NCBI RefSeq assembly: GCF_902459465.1
Contig: NC_047062.1
Coordinates: 18,607,994 to 18,671,993 of the forward strand
Reading direction: 5' to 3'
Source of the DNA: Asterias rubens
Lineage: Eukaryota; Echinodermata; Asteroidea; Forcipulatida; Asteriidae
DNA length: 64,000 bases
Part shown: positions 63,201 to 64,000 of the stretch, in pieces
How positions within the stretch are numbered: the stretch's first letter is position 1
Layout: each line of letters opens with the position of its first letter
Notes under the pieces: model-generated
The model's database searches: none
What the model was told of the DNA's origin: nothing
What the model saw: the letters and a program-made list of their open reading frames with translations, nothing else
Program-made: the position numbers and the translations under genes

Positions 63201-63545
63201 CCAAACTTTTGTTACATAAATGCAAAATGAACCGTTCACTCATTCAATTGCAAAATATCATCAGCAAACAACTATTAACGCTTTATGCAATTTCATTGTT
63301 GTGCTTGTTTTAATTTATGAAAGGAAGAAAGTTTTAGAGGGAAATGTTCTTACACAAGCCAGTCTTACTCGGGGTTTTGCCATCAGTTTTCTTGCAATGT
63401 TGCAGAACAAAATGTGTACACCAAGGCTAAGTAGCAATATTTGAATTTCCTTTTCTAGGGTGGCCTGGACAAGAACACCCCTATGTCATTTGTTCAGCTC
63501 AGAGCAGACTTCAAAGCAGCCAAGATTGCCCAGCAGCTCAGGTAG
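39237..63545 (+). CDS. EXOC5: Exocyst complex component 5 (SEC10), complete, 17 exons, 711 aa
   Basis: Exons: 39237-39257 (tentative), 43018-43263, 43783-43980, 44403-44467, 46919-46947, 47109-47218, 48315-48359, 49602-49655, 49865-49951, 50588-50877, 51479-51635, 52448-52680, 56921-57007, 57975-58083, 58926-59082, 62810-62970, 63459-63545. All junctions are GT/AG and phases agree. The product is 711 codons; human SEC10 is 708. Clear matches to SEC10 include FQELDDHINNVATKVVHLGD, QLEGVNTPRARAEEAKKL, GETFLSQEV-like GQTFLSQEI, YALEIGLQGIPSS, SSSPAHSECVQKKKQIMEQM, DGKNVTAVLMEFGIRFHRV and LHALCNLLVVVPENIKSV. SEC10 is a cytosolic subunit of the octameric exocyst that tethers secretory vesicles to the plasma membrane, partnering SEC15 in the EXO84/SEC15/SEC10/EXO70 half. 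The first exon (MSSREFE) is inferred from phase, length and likeness to the usual short N-terminus. The C-terminus is AKIAQQLR then TAG. Confidence 0.95.
39482..39575. mobile_element. 5' fragment of a TTAA MITE
   Basis: TTTAAAGACAGTGGACTCAA, then ATCTCAACATATGCATAAAT and CCTGTGAAAATTTGAGCCCA match the left part of the AGGCAGTGGACAC family; the rest is missing. Confidence 0.6.
39691..41102. mobile_element. Unclassified 1.4-kb element in EXOC5 intron 1 with four GTGACTCGCGTGAC repeats
   Basis: Defined by comparison with its deleted derivative at 38213-38456: both start CATCAGCAAAAAGGTGCCCT and end GGAGCAAAAACTAAC. The inside holds four perfect copies of the 14-mer GTGACTCGCGTGAC (39749, 39927, 40090, 40112) and a hairpin at 40295-40385 (GGTTCTGAAAAGAA/TTCTTTTCAGAACC). 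No terminal inverted repeats, no coding sequence recognised. Confidence 0.65.
41765..41909. mobile_element. 3' fragment of a TTAA MITE
   Basis: GAGGGAGCTGTTTCTCACAT, ACCTCTCCCCATTACTCGTT and CCAATAGTGTCCACTGCCTT then TTAA match the right half of the AGGCAGTGGACAC family; the left half is absent. Confidence 0.75.
41969..42321. mobile_element. TTAA-flanked MITE (AGCCATTGGACAC family)
   Basis: 353 bp between TTAA sites, ends AGCCATTGGACACTTTCGG and CCGAAAGTTCATAATGGCTT. The interior shares CCTGTGAAAATTTxxGCTCA with the AGGCAGTGGACAC family. A reverse-oriented relative is at 8506-8859. Confidence 0.8.
44520..44830 (-). mobile_element. tRNA-derived SINE, minus strand, with (CAAA)n tail
   Basis: On the plus strand a (TTTG)n run at 44523-44563 is followed by ACTCGGCAAACTCCCA, CTGGCAACAACCAATCTCTC and a tRNA-like head with the reversed B-box GGGGATTCGAACCC at 44762. 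The same order recurs at 62496-62745. It lies in EXOC5 intron 4. Confidence 0.75.
45518..45790. repeat. Tandem array of about four 57-66-bp units in an AT-rich stretch
   Basis: Units carry GGTATTCTGATATAAACGTT, ATATAAACC and ATATACAGGAAACAACGGGG. Unit length varies because of a GACAATAA insertion. The 156-codon minus ORF across it, with a repeated YITFISEYLRM reading, is a by-product of the array. The surrounding block 45120-46300 looks like one inserted AT-rich element of unknown class. Confidence 0.75.
46463..46775 (+). mobile_element. tRNA-derived SINE, full-length-looking
   Basis: A-box-like TGTGGTCAAGCGG and B-box-like GGGTTCAATTCCCG give a Ser/Leu-type tRNA head. The body has CCTTGAGCAAGATACTTAGC, CACCCAGGTGAATGGGTACC and TTTGGCAGCACAGGCTGTAT, an order common in invertebrate SINEs. 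The body is shared with the split copy at 33585-34130. Confidence 0.8.
49183..49321. repeat. 139-bp inverted repeat (fold-back element) in EXOC5 intron 7
   Basis: GTTATCACAC at the left pairs GTGTGATAAC at the right. Further in, ATATAGCGC pairs GCGCTATAT, and CATATCCAAC pairs GTTGGATATG around a GGCCTTCGGCC tip. It is a near-complete hairpin with scattered mismatches. Confidence 0.85.
51660..52027. mobile_element. TTAA-flanked MITE (AGGGAAGGT ends, shared interior)
   Basis: 368 bp between TTAA sites, ends AGGGAAGGTACACGTTTGG and its complement. The interior in reverse carries the GTGAGAAACGGCTCCCTCTG and AGCTCAAATTTTCA blocks of the AGGCAGTGGACAC family, so interior and ends come from different family types. 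Confidence 0.85.
53919..53957 (+). other. EXOC5: Possible 13-codon cassette exon of EXOC5
   Basis: Within the 4.2-kb intron after exon 12 (52448-52680), 39 bp are bounded by a pyrimidine tract ending ATTTCCAG and by AAG followed by GTGGGA. Splicing it in keeps the phase (split AG-A codon) with no stop, adding RGFTPASEGLCLV-like residues before SSSPAHSEC. Human SEC10 as I recall it has no such insert. This is only a splice-site-based suggestion. Confidence 0.2.
54347..54733. mobile_element. TTAA-associated MITE (AGGCAGTGGACAC family)
   Basis: Left end TTAAAGACACTGAACACTA, right end CCAATAGTGTCCAGTGCC, with the family interior including GGGAGCCGTTTCTCACAA. The right TTAA has changed to ATAAG. 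It lies in EXOC5 intron 12. Confidence 0.8.
54735..54976. mobile_element. MITE fragment in opposite orientation, abutting the previous copy
   Basis: Reverse-oriented blocks TTGATGACCAATTGAGCC and TTGGGATACACCAAGTTA lead to TTTGACAATTACCATAAGTA and CCCTGTCTTTAA. It is a relative of the same TTAA families. Confidence 0.6.
55798..55814 (-). other. 17-nt poly-A tract (minus strand) 3' of the repeat ORF
   Basis: A run of 17 T on the plus strand, hence A on minus, lies 75 bp past the stop of the minus ORF at 55889, with ATTAAA (minus) at 55876-55871. This layout resembles a retroposed mRNA end. Confidence 0.5.
55889..56398 (-). CDS. Unrecognised 169-aa ORF with 26-residue tandem repeats, antisense in an EXOC5 intron
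   Basis: Starts MKCVTLAFLCTHDNICHKMR; an in-frame stop lies four codons upstream. The centre holds three 26-codon (78-bp) repeats with the core GF(T/I)xL(C/I)xAFx(F/W)ND: GLTNLCSAFAFNDGRR, GFTILCLAFVFNDEK and GFINLISAFDWNDER; weaker units precede (RAINEKMVKK) and follow (GMYGMHYAKCCK). Dibasic pairs flank repeat 1 (VKK before, GRR after), the layout of an amidated-peptide precursor. However, the N-terminus has only a short hydrophobic run and is not a convincing signal peptide. No introns are seen, and a poly-A tract follows, so it may be a retroposed copy, perhaps 5'-truncated. Alternatively it is a chance-open minisatellite. Identity unknown. Confidence 0.35.
   Translation of the reverse strand: MKCVTLAFLCTHDNICHKMRYDLNINPCSEKNVEDCDFFSRAINEKMVKKPQCRDFGLTNLCSAFAFNDGRRMQKQKKRKHSGFTILCLAFVFNDEKIHGNRENPGYFGFINLISAFDWNDERWNAKNKKASRYGMYGMHYAKCCKSFFSKIQRRSKYTHPDNTSQKQL
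57290..57640. repeat. Dispersed repeat blocks in EXOC5 intron 13
   Basis: 57300-57410 matches the TTTAAACGGC-type repeat (ACTCTTTTATTCCCTTATTC). 57405-57640 carries two diverged copies of a CCATTCTGGTTGGTCGAGAG block (the second reads CATTCCTATTGGTTGAGAGG), a sign of an old tandem duplication. Confidence 0.5.
57786..57906. repeat. 121-bp inverted repeat in EXOC5 intron 13
   Basis: Arms of about 50 bp: GTGGTTTAAACCCGCCGAGG, CCTGGTTCTT and AATTTACCT on the left pair with AGGTAAAATT, AAGAACCAGG and GGGTTTAAACCAC on the right, around a short CGACTTCGTCT tip. Mismatches are few. Confidence 0.85.
59253..62036 (+). mobile_element. Decayed PIF/Harbinger transposon, 2784 bp, target duplication CTG
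   Basis: Inverted ends GGGCGGTATTCACGAA and TTCGTGAATACCGCCC are flanked by CTG on both sides (59250-59252 and 62037-62039). Subterminal regions are rich in AAGTGGGG(T/C)ACTTAAG-type short repeats in both directions. The inside contains broken Harbinger transposase reading frames in the first kilobase. It fills most of EXOC5 intron 15. Confidence 0.9.
59435..60078 (+). pseudogene. Harbinger transposase remnant (frameshifted, middle missing)
   Basis: 59435-59665 reads a Harbinger-type N-terminus (DGELYSRYRLDRNGVLFIT). Another frame at 59728-59843 reads the helix-turn-helix-like SQSSVSRIINIVSA and a TRWP motif. 59934-60030 reads RTTQSIVERSIGQWKRRFHC, the conserved C-terminal block. The frames do not connect, and the segment between HTH and C-terminal block, which should hold the catalytic acidic residues, is largely gone. 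It cannot encode an active transposase. Confidence 0.85.
62496..62745 (-). mobile_element. tRNA-derived SINE, minus strand, second copy
   Basis: TTTGTTTGTTTGTTTAGATG, ACTCGGCAAACTCCCA and the reversed B-box GGATTCGAACCC (62697) are in the same order as 44520-44830. It lies just upstream of EXOC5 exon 16. Confidence 0.75.
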
Positions 63546-64000
63546 CAAGCTCAGTACATCATCTCTTACCCTGAGATACTCGCCTCTATTCATCCAATAG
63601 ACACCTTGCGTAATGCGAAATGCTACAATGACGCTGAGGTCACACCCACGTGTTTATGCACAAAGAACAGCTATCGTTCAATGATTTGCCTCCTTTGGCT
63701 TCAGTGGGGGTGCTTTTCCATATCAGCTTGTGAAATTTTTTTTTAAACTCTGGATTCTTAGAACAATTTTGTGTACATACCTTTTAAGCATATCTTGTCA
63801 ATGGATTATTGCAGATTTCTTGCCCAACGAAGAAGATTTGTAATGAAATGTAATTTATGTTGAATAAGTATAGAGATCCATGTACATATAATAGTAATAT
63901 TGTAAATAATTCTAATCAGATTGCATTATCTGAAAAATCAATTGTAAAAGCATAGTATGAATTGTATAATTTGTATTGTTTCATTTTATTTATGAATTTA
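63546..64000 (+). other. EXOC5 3' UTR and right edge of window
   Basis: AT-rich sequence after the TAG stop. No canonical AATAAA is seen within it, so the polyadenylation site may use a variant signal or lie beyond 64000. No further gene. Confidence 0.5.

Overview
The window is animal nuclear DNA: AT-rich, intron-containing genes with GT/AG splice sites in a sea of short transposons. It has no bacterial-style operons, plasmid features or CRISPR arrays. The gene set points to an invertebrate deuterostome, most likely an echinoderm and perhaps a sea star: a well-conserved SEC10/EXOC5 gene, proteinase K-like secreted subtilases, a tandem cluster of class A GPCRs, tRNA-derived SINEs and many MITEs. 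The clade is inferred from general character, not from a marker.

Left part (1-12 kb): two proteinase K-like subtilase genes lie tail to tail. The plus-strand copy enters from beyond the left edge and shows three exons (229-1905). The minus-strand copy is complete, with eight exons from the start at 11605 to the stop at 6353. It encodes a 379-residue prepro-protease with Asp, His, Ser and oxyanion Asn all visible. Between them lies an array of about 14 near-palindromes (3938-4312).

Middle part (12-38 kb): a 42/36-bp minisatellite (12.5-13.8 kb), a Crypton-like coding fragment (15.7 kb), then a minus-strand cluster of three intact two-exon class A GPCR paralogues (18.2-19.7, 27.1-28.7 and 35.2-37.7 kb) and one truncated fossil (29.7 kb). 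A duplicated upstream block shows the cluster grew by segmental duplication. The spaces hold TTAA-flanked MITEs, a hAT-type MITE, SINEs and hairpins.

Right part (38.9-63.5 kb): EXOC5 (SEC10), the exocyst subunit, in 17 inferred exons that join in phase to 711 codons. The proposed seven-codon first exon (39237) lies 62 bp from the start codon of a divergent 80-codon ORF, suggesting a shared promoter. EXOC5 introns hold a 2.78-kb decayed PIF/Harbinger transposon, a 1.4-kb element whose internally deleted copy sits just upstream, SINEs, MITEs, and an antisense 169-codon ORF with 26-residue repeats followed by a poly-A tract.

Nothing links the three gene groups into one pathway: extracellular proteolysis, peptide-type signalling and vesicle tethering look like chance neighbours. 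The most unusual items are the antisense repeat ORF, the palindrome array, the full-length/deleted element pair with 74-bp flanking repeats, and the TTAA MITE families that share interiors but differ at their ends. All exon joins are by eye from splice consensus, reading phase and recalled protein families; no search was run.
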